From Laguncularia racemosa (taxonomy: Eukaryota > Streptophyta > Magnoliopsida > Myrtales > Combretaceae), in the NCBI GenBank assembly GCA_037954665.1, contig JBBMOL010000139.1, positions 1,902,232 to 1,966,231 of the forward strand: a DNA stretch of 64,000 bases. Reading direction: 5' to 3'. The notes below the pieces were generated by a model. The model had not been told where the DNA came from. It ran no database searches and saw nothing but the letters and a program-made list of their open reading frames with translations. Numbering within the stretch: the stretch's first letter is position 1; each line of letters starts with the position of its first letter. The position numbers were made by a program, and so were the translations under genes. This document shows, one piece after another, positions 1 to 10,898 of this stretch.

Positions 1-660
1 CAGACTCAGAACCGTTAAGGATAGACCAGACTCACATGCATATATGCAACATTTTTCCACAACGCATTCACAATTCCATTCACACATTAATACTAAAGGA
101 ATTATCACACATAGGGGTACTCATGACCTCGGTACACACAATATTTGTCCTAATGGGAACTTCCTCTATGGGCAACATCTAACCCTCATCTACCTTAGCT
201 CATTTTGATACAAGGCTCTACTAGGGACAACGCGGCATATTAATCATTGAGGTGCCCCTTAAGGATCAACCACTGCGGGCTCCTAGGTCGAGCTAAGCAC
301 AAGCAACATATCTCATTTTATTTATATAACACTGTATTACTTCATGATTCACATTATGTCTCAACATTTCATTATTTCACATACAACTTATTATATAGCT
401 TCCTAATAATCACATATGACAAAGAAAGTAAATGTGTACCTGGAATCCTAACCTTATGTACTTGTTGTCCAAAACTTAAACTAAGTCGATATCTATATAA
501 TCAACACATTAATCTTAGTACTACTCCAAAATAATATAACTCTCCTAAGTCCTCTTATTCTATTAAGTCATCTAAGGTTTCACTAAATTGTTTTGGTTGT
601 GTGGAACTTAGTTAATTAAGAAGAGAAATTTGATCCATATTGAAAATGTTCATCACTTAA
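1..660. other. Unidentified AT-rich spacer
   Basis: I see no recognisable gene, repeat or RNA. The longest frame (247-534, 95 codons) has no recognisable motif and a composition typical of random AT-rich DNA. The stretch continues into CACGG-type repeats that resemble the upstream part of LTRs elsewhere in the window, so it may be part of a further retroelement, but I found no terminus, primer site or coding motif to prove it. Confidence 0.5.
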
Positions 661-1080
661 CATGGGCATGTTAAAGGTCCTGTTGCTCAACACGGCTAGT
701 ACACAATCGTGTTAGGGGTCGTGTATCTCTCGATGAGATTTGGTTTCAATACGGTTGCAACATGGTTGTGTTGAGAGGTTGTGTTTCTCTTAATTCAACA
801 CGGTCAAAACACGATCATGTTGAGATGTCGTATATCTTTTAGCATGACTTTTAGACTTAACATGGTCGAAATATGACTGTTGGGTGGCTATGTTCTTCTC
901 ATTTTAACACGAGGGTAACACGACTATGTTGCATAGTCGTGTATCTCTTGAGACACTTTTAAATTCAATACGGTCGTTGCACGACCATGTTGGGGACCGT
1001 GTATCTCTCGATATACTATTACATTAAACACAATCGTAACATAACCGTGTTGGGAGGCTATGTACATCTCGGCTAATCCC
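661..1080. repeat. About seven degenerate ~60-bp tandem units with CACGG/CCGTG modules
   Basis: Units begin near 687, 747, 797, 857, 905, 965 and 1024. Each carries an AACACGGTCG-like half, an ACGACCGTGTTG-like half and then a GTGTATCTCTCG-like tail, so every unit is a weak inverted repeat. Spacing varies from about 48 to 60 bp and units are strongly diverged. The same type of module lies upstream of the TATA boxes in three LTR families in this window, which suggests an LTR promoter-proximal region of an unidentified element. No LTR end was found to confirm this. Confidence 0.6.
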
Positions 1081-1525
1081 ATGAACCCTAATATTTAACT
1101 CCAACTTCCACCAAATTCAATCCTTTTTATCCTTAAGCTCCATTAAATCTTAAAGATATGTAATTATTTCTCAAATAACTTAGTTAGAATACTTACATCG
1201 AATTTTCCTATGTATAGACTCCTTGATAAGAGAATTTCTTTTTCTTTACGTTCACGTTTGCTTCGCTGCACTACTCTCTCAAATCTTGTTAGGCCTTCTT
1301 AGACACGCCTCCTCTCTTTTAATATCTCTCTTTGTCAATCAATCTCTCTAATTGGTTGAGATTGTTGAATTTGCAAAAAGAGGAGAACCCTAGGTCATTT
1401 TAGCATATGTACAGTCCCATTAGGAAAAGATGAAATTACCCCTTATCCCACACTTCCATTAACAACTTTGTCCCTCATTATATTTTACACATTTATTTAT
1501 TTGTATATATATATAAAATATCATA
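1081..1525. other. Unidentified spacer between CACGG repeats and satellite
   Basis: The stretch is AT- and pyrimidine-rich with no convincing ORF. Read on the minus strand, 1400-1200 resembles a transcribed leader ending in GTAAGTA-like splice-donor text near 1195, which would suit an LTR or 5' leader. The satellite begins after a TATATATATA run at about 1505-1515. Identity remains unknown. Confidence 0.4.
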
Positions 1526-2575
1526 TATTACATAAGTTCATGTATGAGTGCATGTGCACGTTCAGGCATGCAAATGTACATGCGTATGTAAATGTGTGTG
1601 ATCATGCATGGGGTCGTGCATGCGAGTGTACATGCATCCATGTAGTCATATGTGCTTGTATACGTGTGATTGGTTGTGCTTGCATGCATCCAGTCGCACA
1701 TGCATGCATGTGTGTGAGTGGTCATGCGTACATGTGTATGTTTGTATGGTCATGTGTGCTTGTGTACATGTGGCTCTACTATCGTATGCGCGTGTCTACG
1801 GTCATGCATGCGTGCATACAATCGTGCCTATGCATGTACGTTTATGTGTGTGTACATCTATATGTGTGGTCGTGTGTGCATGCAAGCAATTGTGCGGTCG
1901 TGTGTGTATGCATACGGTCGTATGGTCATGTAGTTGTCCATACATTCATGCATGTGATCGTACGGTTGTGCATGTATGCATGCATGCATGCAGTCGTGCG
2001 AGTGGTTGTGTGTGCATACGTATGGTTGTATGTGTGAGCATACATGCATGCGTGTGTAAGTGCGGTTATGTGTGCAATCATGCATGCTTAGGGTCGTATG
2101 TGCACATAGTTTCGCATGTGTGCATGTAATTGATCGTGCATACATGCATGTAGTCATATGTGAATGCATGTGTGCGCATGTACATGAGTTCATGCACGAG
2201 TGTAGTTGTGCATGTAAGCATGCATGCATGTGGTCATGCGTGCAAGCATGCATGTGTGCATGGGTGCATGTGGTCATGCAATCATGTAGCCATGTGTGTG
2301 TGTGCATGCAAGTGTCCATATGGTTGTGCATGTGTGTGGTTATGCATGCATGTGGTCACACGTGCATGCATGCGTTTGTGTGCAAACGTGCATATGATTG
2401 TGTTAACTTGCATGTGTGCATAAGCAAACGTGCAGTCATGTGTGCACACATGCATGTAGTCATATGTACTTGCATGCATGTGTGTGTATGGTTATGCGGT
2501 CATATGCAAAAGTGTTCATGCTTACGTGTGATTATACATACATGCAGTCGTCTAGCTGTGGGTGAGTGCATGCGG
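1526..2575 (+). repeat. TGCATG satellite, block 1, G/T-rich strand on plus
   Basis: Degenerate tandem array built from TGCATGCATG, TGTGTGCA and GGTCGTG/GGTCATG words about 10-12 bp apart. On the plus strand the G/T form dominates. Long runs alternate purine and pyrimidine. The array gives long open frames in several frames on both strands (for example 1468-2037) made almost only of Met, Cys, His, Val, Ala and Thr, which follows from a repeat without TAA or TAG and is not evidence of a gene. Confidence 0.9.
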
Positions 2576-3560
2576 ACACATGAACACTTGCACGTATGTA
2601 CAAATGCATAGATGCATATTTGCACACACACATATACAGATGCACTCATACATAGACGCATGGTGACATGCTCGCATGGATGCACGCATGCACACATGCA
2701 TGCCTGGATGCTTGGACAAATGCATTTACACACATACGAACACTCGAATGCCAACATGCTCGCATGCATGCATGGGCTATAGATGCATGCACACTTGGAC
2801 GCATGCCTAGATGGAAGCACACATGCATAAACAAATGTATGAATGTATGCACATACGCTTAGATGCATGAAAGCATAAATGACACATGAACACATGCATG
2901 CATGCTCATGCACACAAGCACATATGGATGCATGGATACAAGCATGCATGCATGCTCAGATGCGCACATAGATGAGCAAATGAATGCATGCACCCACGCA
3001 CTAACATATGAATGGATGCACATAAGCATACACATAGGGAACGACACATGCTTGTACGTAAATACGAACATAAGCATGTATGAACAAATGCTGTACTCAT
3101 GGACATATGCATGCACATACGCACGTATGGATGTCTATATGCAAGCACGCATGCACACGTGCATGCATAGATAGATGCACTCTACACATATGTACAGATA
3201 GATGCAGACATAAACGCACTCTTGGGTGCATGCATGAAAACACATATGCACACATGTATGCATGCATGTATGGATGCACCCACGCATGGTTTCATGTACG
3301 TATGGATGCACAGACGCATGCACATAAGGGTACATAGACACGTGTACGAATGCACACACGCACGGACATGCGAATATAAGCACACATGTATGCCTACACA
3401 TACTTACGCATGTACGGATGCACACGCGAACACACATACACACACATTAATGCATGCACAGACAGATGGATGCATGCATATAAAGACACATGCACACACA
3501 CTTGGATGAAGGCATACATAAACACATGGATGCACGAGTGAATGGATGCATGCACAATTG
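2576..3560 (-). repeat. TGCATG satellite, block 2, GGATGCA variant, C/A-rich on plus
   Basis: At about 2,560-2,600 the array switches from the G/T form to the C/A form and to a variant in which GGATGCATGCACAC and AGATGCATGC-type words are frequent, while the CGACTGCA words typical of the neighbouring blocks are scarce. This is a distinct subfamily joined in opposite orientation to block 1. The shift back to the common variant is gradual near 3,545-3,600. Confidence 0.8.
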
Positions 3561-4250
3561 CACAAACATACGTATGTTTGTTTAGATGGCCATACACATG
3601 CACAATTACATGCATGAATGCACACACGACTGCACGACTACACGTATGCACGCATGCACACATAACTGCATGACTACACACATGTTCGTATACATGCAAT
3701 ATGCATGCAAGCACATATGACTGCATGACTGCAAGCACGAACGCATGCACGATTGCACGCACACATGCATGCACAATTGCACGTACACACAATCGTATGC
3801 ACGACCACACACACATGCACACATAATCTCTTAATCGTATAAACTAATGCATGAATGCACCACCATATAATTGCATGACTGTACAAATGCACACAGCACG
3901 CATGTAGGCATGTACGTACGAATGCACGATTGTGCACATGTATGACCGCATACATGTAAAAACACACATACACACGAACGCATAACTGCACACATGTATG
4001 CACTCACATATGCATGTATGATTGAATGTACGCACACATGTATGCTTGCATGCATACCCGATCACACATATGACAACATGTACGTATACATGCACGACCA
4101 CATATACGACTGGATGCACACTTTCATGCATGCATGCATAATCGCTAACATGCAAGCAAGACTGCATAGATGCACTCATGCATGTACAATTGTACTAGTG
4201 CATACATGTATGCAAGCACAATCGCATGCATGCATGCATGACTAAATGCA
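3561..4250 (-). repeat. TGCATG satellite, block 3, common variant
   Basis: The plus strand carries the C/A form with CGACTGCA, ACGCATGCAC and ACACATGCATG words. It ends at 4,250 exactly where the minus-strand L-family LTR ends, with flanking bases ATGCA. Same satellite as 4,992-7,608, 19,775-21,618, 28,844-29,251, 38,865-39,062 and 44,582-44,774. Confidence 0.9.
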
Positions 4251-4915
4251 TGATGTGCTCAAGGCCGATTATAAGTTTACAAGGAAATTGAAGATTCAAT
4301 TTAACAATAAACAATCAAAATGGCGTGAACCCTAAATTAAAAATGGAACCTTAATTTACGTAAAGAAGAGATAGAAAAGAAGAACTAATTCCTCACCAAA
4401 TGTTACGTACTAGTTAGAATTAGGATTGATTTGATATTGTTGATATTACATAACAAAATCAAATCCCACTCACCACACTTTAAGAAGAAATGATAAGAGT
4501 TATTTGCGTGAAAAGGAGTGTCCCCTCATAATTTAATATTTGAAAATCAAAGTGTCAAAAGTCCCTTACAGAACCTAATTAACAAGTATTTATACCCTAC
4601 TCTAAATAAGGAAATTACAACCATGCAAAATAGTCAAAAACCGATCTTAAGGGGCACTTGAAGAATCGATTACTCCATGTGAAATGAAAGTGAAGATGGC
4701 CAGTTTTCTTAAGTGAAATGCAAGTGAAACAAAGGGTAGCTCCTCTTGTCTTTGTAGGTTCAAGTATAGCTTACACACTTGAGATTAGTGTGCTAGTTCA
4801 CCATCCTGTAAAATCGACAAATGTACCTACTGAAATGCAAAACAATTATACAATTGAAACGAAGATACTAAACAAATATCTTCGGGGTCTAATTGTTTAA
4901 AGAGGACCCACATCA
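4251..4915 (-). repeat. L-family LTR (665 bp), copy L1
   Basis: On the minus strand it starts TGATGTGGGTCC at 4,915 and ends GAGCACATCA at 4,251. A TATA-like GGTATAAATACTTG lies near 4,600 (minus), mid-LTR. The segment around 4,825-4,750 aligns by eye with 28,310-28,390 of L3, sharing an ACAGGATGG-type word and ACTGGCCAT. The pol-tail frame runs 89 bp into the LTR. Confidence 0.75.
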
Positions 4916-4985
4916 CCAAATTTTGTAATCCTTTGGCTCTTGCCCTGGTGATGGGTCCTGTAGGTATATGATTCCTATTAATGCA
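4827..4985 (-). pseudogene. Ty3/gypsy polyprotein C-terminal tail fragment
   Basis: The minus-strand frame contains PTGPITRARAKGLQN at about 4,964-4,920. The GPITRARAK pattern is the conserved tail found after the integrase of many plant chromoviruses. The frame continues into the LTR and stops at 4,827. The rest of the polyprotein is absent and the upstream codons of the open frame (to 5,054) are satellite. Function of this tail in intact elements is not settled; in centromeric chromoviruses the integrase C-terminus influences target choice. Confidence 0.7.
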
Positions 4986-4991
4986 GGCACA

Positions 4992-7608
4992 TCGGCTAGT
5001 AAGCACGCGTGCAAGTATACACATACGATCATAGGACTGCACACATGTATGCACATATGCTCACACGAAAGTACTCATGTATAGATAGGCATACGCACTT
5101 AGGGGTGCATGCATGGATGCACACGGGCATGCACACATACACACACAAGTGGATACATGCAAGCAAGAACAATTGGACATACATAATCATGCACACACTT
5201 ATGGATGTACAATTGGATGCATATATGGAGGCATGCACATATGCATGGCTGCATGCATGCATCCACAACCGAACACATGTACACATGGCCATACGACTAC
5301 ATGCATCCATGTATGCACAACCGCATGGCTGCACAATCGCACACATGCATGACTACAAGCATGCACGTATATACAACCTCATGTACAAACTCACCCACAC
5401 TAGCATAATTGTGTGACTACAAGCACGCATGCACACATGTACGTATGGTCACTAGATCGCATGCACGCATGCCTAACTACGAACATGACCACATGTATGC
5501 ACGCATGACTGCACACATGCATGTACTCACACACTCATGTAGAACTGCATGCACACATGATTGCATTCATATATGCATGTATGACCAAATGATCTCATGC
5601 ATGGATCCATGCACTTCCGAACAACCACACCTATGCACACATGTAAATAAGCATGCACACAAGCATGATTGCACTCATACATGACTGCACGCTCTCACTC
5701 TCGCATGCACATAGGCATGTACAACCATATGAACAACTACAGGCATACACACAAGCATGCATGCATGACCACGAGCACACATATGAACGCATATATGGAT
5801 GACCACATGGATGCATGCACAATTTCATGATTGTACGCATGCACAACCGCACACAAGCACGTAGGCATGCATAACCACATGCATAAATGCACACACACCC
5901 ACATATAACTATACACACTCACACATGTATGTTCACATGACCATAAGCACACACGCATGCATGCGTGTACAAATACACAATTACCGCACGGTCGTATGCA
6001 CGAATGCAGATGTACGCGCATGATCGAAGGCATGTAGGCACGACTGCATGCACGAACACATGTACGTCCACAAGCACACATGAGTGCACATATACTCACA
6101 TGATTGCATGCAAGTACATAGCCACACAACTGCATGCATACACACACGCATTCATGCACGAATAACCACGCGATTGCATACACGACCGCACATATGCACT
6201 CCTACAAGCACAACTACATGCACACACTCCTAAATGCATAACTGCTTTCATGTATGCATGTAAACATAACTCCATGCATACGCACATACACAACCGCACA
6301 TCCACACATACGACAACACATACATACACAAGCATGTACTCAAGCACGCATAGCTGCATGACTATACGCACACATGCATGCACTATCAAGCACCAGCACA
6401 CGAAGACATATGCTCTTATTACCACAGGATCGAGCACACGACCACATGTAAGTTTACACGCATGCACAATCGTACACACGATTGCATGCATGCACATACA
6501 CATGATGTATGCATGAATGCATGTACGCACAACTACACATGTGTCCACATGCTTGACTACACGGCTACATGCTCTTACGACTACATGCATGCATGCATGC
6601 ACTTCTAAATGCATGACTGTGCACACGTATGCAAGATTACCTAATTGCACGAATGACCACATGTATACACACACATGCGATTGCACGAACACAAGCACGC
6701 ACGCATAGATAGATGACTATATGACTACACTCATTCAATCAAGACTGTACGCATAAATGTGCCCACACACAAACAATTGCATGCATGCACGCACAAATGT
6801 ACGATCGCATGCAAACATTCTCACACCTACGATCTCTCGAATGCACGAACATACGTACTCATGCAAAAATGCATACATGACCACCGATATCCACGTACTA
6901 CTGCATGCTTGAATGCATATACACTCGCATGATTGCACAATTGTACACACACATGTACGTACGTATGATTGCATGACTGCACACTTATATGTACGACCAC
7001 ACACACGCACAAAAACATGACCACTTGATCGCACAGACTAACACAAGACCATATGTATGCTCGCACAACCACATGCACACACAAACGCACGAACGCACAC
7101 ACACATTCGTGCACGCATAATCACATGCACGTAAACATGCATGCATGTGCGCTTGCACGATTGCACACACGCATGCTTACACGAACATACACTCGCATGC
7201 ACACATGCATGGTTGACCACTTGCAGGTATTATGTGTAACTACACACATAAACACATGTATGTACAGCCACATGCATGCATGATAGCACGTATGTACGTA
7301 CGAATGCATGTACATACACGTGATCACTTGCTCGTATGTACATACGCTTGCATGCCCATACAACCACATGCATGCATGCACATATGATTGCACACACACA
7401 TACATACACGGATGTACGTACACATGCACGCACGGCTGCATGCACATATGCATACATGCATGCACACATGACTACACGACTGCACAAATGCATGTATGCA
7501 CGACTGTGCTTAAGATTAAACAACCACATGCGTGTATGCGCATAAAACTGCATGTACAACTTTATGCGCACACGACCATATGCATGCATAACATGCATGC
7601 ATACATGC
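4992..7608 (-). repeat. TGCATG satellite, block 4
   Basis: C/A form on plus, dominated by CGACTGCATGCAC and ACACATGCATG words, 2.6 kb without interruption until Athila-1 inserts at 7,608/7,609. The array continues in the same orientation at 19,775, so blocks 4 and 5 were one array before the insertion. Open frames here, up to 200 codons, are repeat artefacts. Confidence 0.92.
7604..7608. repeat. Target-site duplication CATGC (left copy)
   Basis: The five bases before the 5' LTR match the five bases after the 3' LTR (19,775-19,779). A 5-bp duplication is normal for Ty3/gypsy integration. The word also belongs to the satellite, so the match alone is weaker than usual, but exact LTR ends on both sides support it. 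Confidence 0.9.
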
Positions 7609-9119
7609 TGATAAGAGTAAATTAACCCTTGTAAATCATGGGCGTTAATGATGAATTTTTGTAGTCTTTAGAATAAAATCAATGCGAATTCGGTACTTAA
7701 CAGATAAATATATCAGTTTCAGGGTATAATACCAAAGAGAAGGAGAAAGATAACAAAAGGAGCATGATTGAAGCTTAAAAGATCAAGTTAAAGCTACTTA
7801 TGGACAACACAGGGGAAGCCATGCCCGTGTCATGAATCGTGGGCACACCTGAAGATGAAAGTTGTCACTTGGAAAGGAAGCATGGCTTGTGATATGGGTG
7901 TGCTTGAAGCCGCGGCAGACTCTGCGAAGACGTGGAAAGCTCCAGAACTTGGCACGGTTTATAATCTAGTCGTATTTCTAGCCGTTCCAAACACTGAACA
8001 AGAATGAGGAATTACAGATTATCGACCAGAGGGAGACACGGTTTGAAATCTGGCCGTATTGTTGGGCGTATCATGCGACTCTTACTCACTTGTCGAGATT
8101 CACTTGGAAAAGGAAAGATATAGTTGTATCTTTTCAGCTGAAGATGCTCGGCCATTCCTTAGGAATTATAAATAGAACAACCCTAAGGAGAGAAAGGGGA
8201 GGCACAAGAGAAACCCTAGAGAAGAGAAGTTGTTGTCAGAATAGTTTTCGGATTTGAAGCCAAGATATTTCATGTTTGAATTTTCCTTATGGATTCAATT
8301 AATTTCTGTTTTGTTCTTTTTATTAGATTCATGAGTAGCTAATTGTTTCATACCTGATCCCTTGAGAAACCCCTGATTGTCATGTAACAGAATTGTTGAT
8401 GTTCAATAATTAATTCTACTCTTTGAGTTTATTCATGTTGTAATCATAGTTTGTTCATCTTGATATGTGCGTAGTATTAGGATGAGATTAGATCTTTGTT
8501 ATTAAGATTGAGAAATCATTTAATATAGTAGATCTGGCATGAATAATAAGACCCCTTGTAGTCCTAGAGGTAGGTAATAGGAGGTTTTTTGTATTGAACG
8601 AGGTCATTGTGGTCTAGTTCAATTGAGAGTCCTAGGATTTTATTGCAATCTTAATTATGTTAATTAAAGAGAGATCTTAATTGACTTAATTAGGATTAGA
8701 GATTATTGATCTTGAGAAAGACCCTAATCTAGTGTAAGAAACTCCGCAGATCAGAGATTGGGTATTAATCATTGGAATGTTTGGAATTGAATATAAGTTG
8801 CATGAGAATTAAGGGTGGATCTTGGGTAGGGTATGTTTAGATCATCGAATTAATTAAGGGAGTGTTTGATTATATTTACTTTGTTCATTTTATTCGTATC
8901 TTTCAGATTTAAGCAATAATTAGGATAATTGAGATCATCAATAGTAAGAAGTTAAATAGTAGGATAATCGTTAGTACTAGTACTGATAAGTCTTCATGGG
9001 ATCGATACCTGTACTCCTATGCTATACTGCTAATTGATAGGTATACTTGCCTGAGAACTGATCGTAAGCTAGGATTGAGTATAGGGTTTAACTTGTTAGA
9101 ACGGTCAGATCGTACATCA
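7609..9119 (+). repeat. Athila-1 5' LTR
   Basis: Begins TGATAAGAGTAAATTAACCC and ends GTACATCA. It is the same length as the 3' LTR (18,264-19,774) and differs from it mainly by transitions. The U3 part (about 7,810-8,060) holds several CACGG/CCGTG-type modules. A TATA box (ATTATAAATAG) at about 8,165-8,175 is followed by the likely transcription start. R and U5 should follow; their border cannot be read from sequence alone. Confidence 0.95.
8165..8175 (+). promoter_or_regulatory. Athila-1 LTR TATA box
   Basis: ATTATAAATAG lies about 555 bp into the LTR, just downstream of the CACGG-module zone and upstream of a purine-rich leader. The same text recurs in the 3' LTR near 18,820. This is the only strong TATA motif in the expected position. 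Confidence 0.7.
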
Positions 9120-9125
9120 AGTTTT

Positions 9126-9143
9126 TGGCGCCGTTGCTGGGGA
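9126..9143 (+). promoter_or_regulatory. Primer binding site for tRNA-Asp
   Basis: TGGCGCCGTTGCTGGGGA follows the 5' LTR by six bases and is complementary to the 3' end of plant tRNA-Asp at 17 of 18 positions (one C-to-T change at 9,138). This primer is standard for the Athila/Tat branch. Reverse transcription of the element would start here. Confidence 0.92.
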
Positions 9144-9279
9144 CTTGTAATATTAGGAACACTTGACGCCTACTACTTTAACTATAAATTCTTTTAATTA
9201 TTTCTCTTAGTTTCATATGTGACTCCATTGAAATTTATTGAGGAAACTAAGTTCATTGTTTTTTTTTTTTTCGCAGTTT

Positions 9280-10797
9280 ATGGTAAGGAGCTCTTCATCT
9301 AAGCTTCTTGACCTTGATCCTGAGATTGACCAAACTTTTAGAAGGCGATTAAGAGGTGCTGAGGAGATAGTAGGGAATTTGAATCTCGACGAATCGTTGG
9401 AAAGCGAAGAGGCAACATCGGTAGCTGATAAGGAAACTTATATCACCTACGGTAACACAGAAACTGGACCAATGGCAGATGAACGAAGGACGATGGTTGA
9501 ATATACTCGACCTACTCTGAGCAGCACTGGGTCGTGTATTGTGCAACCAGCAATAGAGGCCAACAACTTCGAAATCAAGGCCTCTACAATTCATATGATT
9601 CACAACCAATGCCAGTTTGACGGTTTGTCTGACGAGGACCCTCATGCGCACATTCAGATGTTCTTGGATATTTGCGCAACTGTCAAGCAAAACGGAGTAT
9701 CTGAGGAAGCACTGAAATTGCAACTTTTCCCTTTTACTCTACGGGGGAAAGTAAGGCAGTGGTTTAGTTCACTAAACCGGGATTCCATAACCACTTGGAC
9801 CTAGATGGCGGAGACTTTCCTGGACTATTATTTCCCACCATCGAAAACTGCCAAGTTGAGAAATGATATCACATCATTCACCCAACTAGATCACAAGCCC
9901 CTGCATGAAGCATGGATCAGATTCAAGGATCTTCTTAGGCGGTGTCCACATCACCAAATGCCTAACTGGCTGCAAGTTTCCATCTTCTATAATGGGCTTG
10001 ACTATGCAACTCGGCAGACAATTGATGCTGCGGCTGGGGGTACTTTGAATGTGAAAACGCCGGAAGAGTCGTTGAGTTTGTTTGAGAACATGGCCAAAAA
10101 TAATCACCAATGGAGCCATGGTAGACAAAAGCACAGGGCAGCGGGCATTTATGAGGTCGATTTGATGACAGCAATTGCATTAAAAGTAGATGCGCTCGCT
10201 TCAAAAGTTGAAGGGATGGTTGTATCTCAACCATTCCAATACTGCTCAATTGAACCTCATTCCAACAATGCAGTGTCTGAAGTGACAGAGCGTATTGAGT
10301 ATGTGGGAAATCCCACAAGATCACAGAACAATCCCTATAGCAACACATATAATCCAGGGTGGCGTAATCATCCCAATTTCTCCTAGAGTAATCAGCAATC
10401 TCAAAGGGGTAATGCACCTGCTCCAGGATTCCAAAGACCAGCTCCACCTCCTTTCCAAGAAAAGAAATCTAGCCTTGAGGATATGATTGCGAAGTTCATT
10501 CAAGCGTCGGAGCAACGCTAGCAATCCACAGAGGCAGCTCTAAGAAATCATGAAGCCTCAATCCACAACTTGGAAAACCAGATGGGGCAGATCTCTAAAG
10601 CGCTTGCTGAGCGACCACAAGGGTCTCTTCTTGGAAATACAGAGACTAACCCAAGGGAACACGTGAAGGCAGTAATTCTTAGGAGTGGAAAGGAAGTGAA
10701 ATCAGACAAGGTTGGGGAAACTCCTGTTAGTAGGAAGGAGAATGAGACTGTTGATAAAGGTGAGACTACTAATAACGCAGAAAAGGTAGAATTATAG
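9280..10797 (+). pseudogene. gag: Athila-1 gag (capsid polyprotein), broken by stops
   Basis: Gag forms the cytoplasmic particle that packages element RNA. One frame runs from the ATG at 9,280 (chosen because an intron-acceptor-like T tract and CAG precede it; an upstream ATG at 9,238 is also open) to 10,797. The capsid core includes ITTWT-stop-MAETFLDYYFPP near 9,787-9,834, LRRCPHHQMPNWLQV near 9,935 and the DAAAGGTLNVKTPEE segment near 10,024, all typical of Athila/Tat Gag. The C-terminal part is Pro/Gln/Asn-rich with a KAVILRSGKEV motif near 10,669. In-frame TAG codons occur at 9,802, 10,384, 10,519 and 10,795, each explicable as loss of a Gln or Trp codon. I see no zinc knuckle, usual for this branch. 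Confidence 0.9.
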
Positions 10798-10898
10798 AGG
10801 AACGAACAAAAGACTTGGAAGCTAAGAAGACACCTATCGTCCAGCCTTATAAACCCCCATTGCCATATCCTGTTAGGCTGCAGAACGATAAGGATTAG

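Larger units (their letters stand above)
4251..4985 (-). mobile_element. L1: 3' end of a chromovirus-like element (pol tail plus LTR)
   Basis: The minus strand reads a fragment of the polyprotein C-terminal tail and then a complete LTR. Everything upstream of the tail (gag, protease, RT, most of integrase) is gone, and satellite begins directly beyond the tail near 4,985. The LTR is assigned by its TG/CA ends and by clear similarity to the lone LTR at 28,179-28,843, which is also 665 bp. No target duplication can be tested because only one element end survives. Confidence 0.75.

Noticed and set aside
247..534. 95-codon ORF near the window start
   Set aside because: No motif, and composition typical of random AT-rich sequence.
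1468..2331. Long overlapping open frames (up to 189 codons) in the first satellite block
   Set aside because: The translations are near-monotonous Met/Cys/His/Val/Ala/Thr on both strands and in several frames at once. The repeat words contain no TAA or TAG, so long frames arise by chance.
1526..4250. CRISPR-like array or minisatellite with fixed spacers
   Set aside because: No constant repeat separated by unique spacers; the words drift continuously, as in a degenerate satellite.
4718..4900. 60-codon plus-strand ORF
   Set aside because: It lies inside the minus-strand LTR L1 and has no recognisable motif.
5737..6698. Open frames of 148-200 codons on the minus strand of satellite block 4
   Set aside because: Same cause: low-complexity Cys/Val/Met/His-rich text from the TGCATG array, without domain or codon signal.
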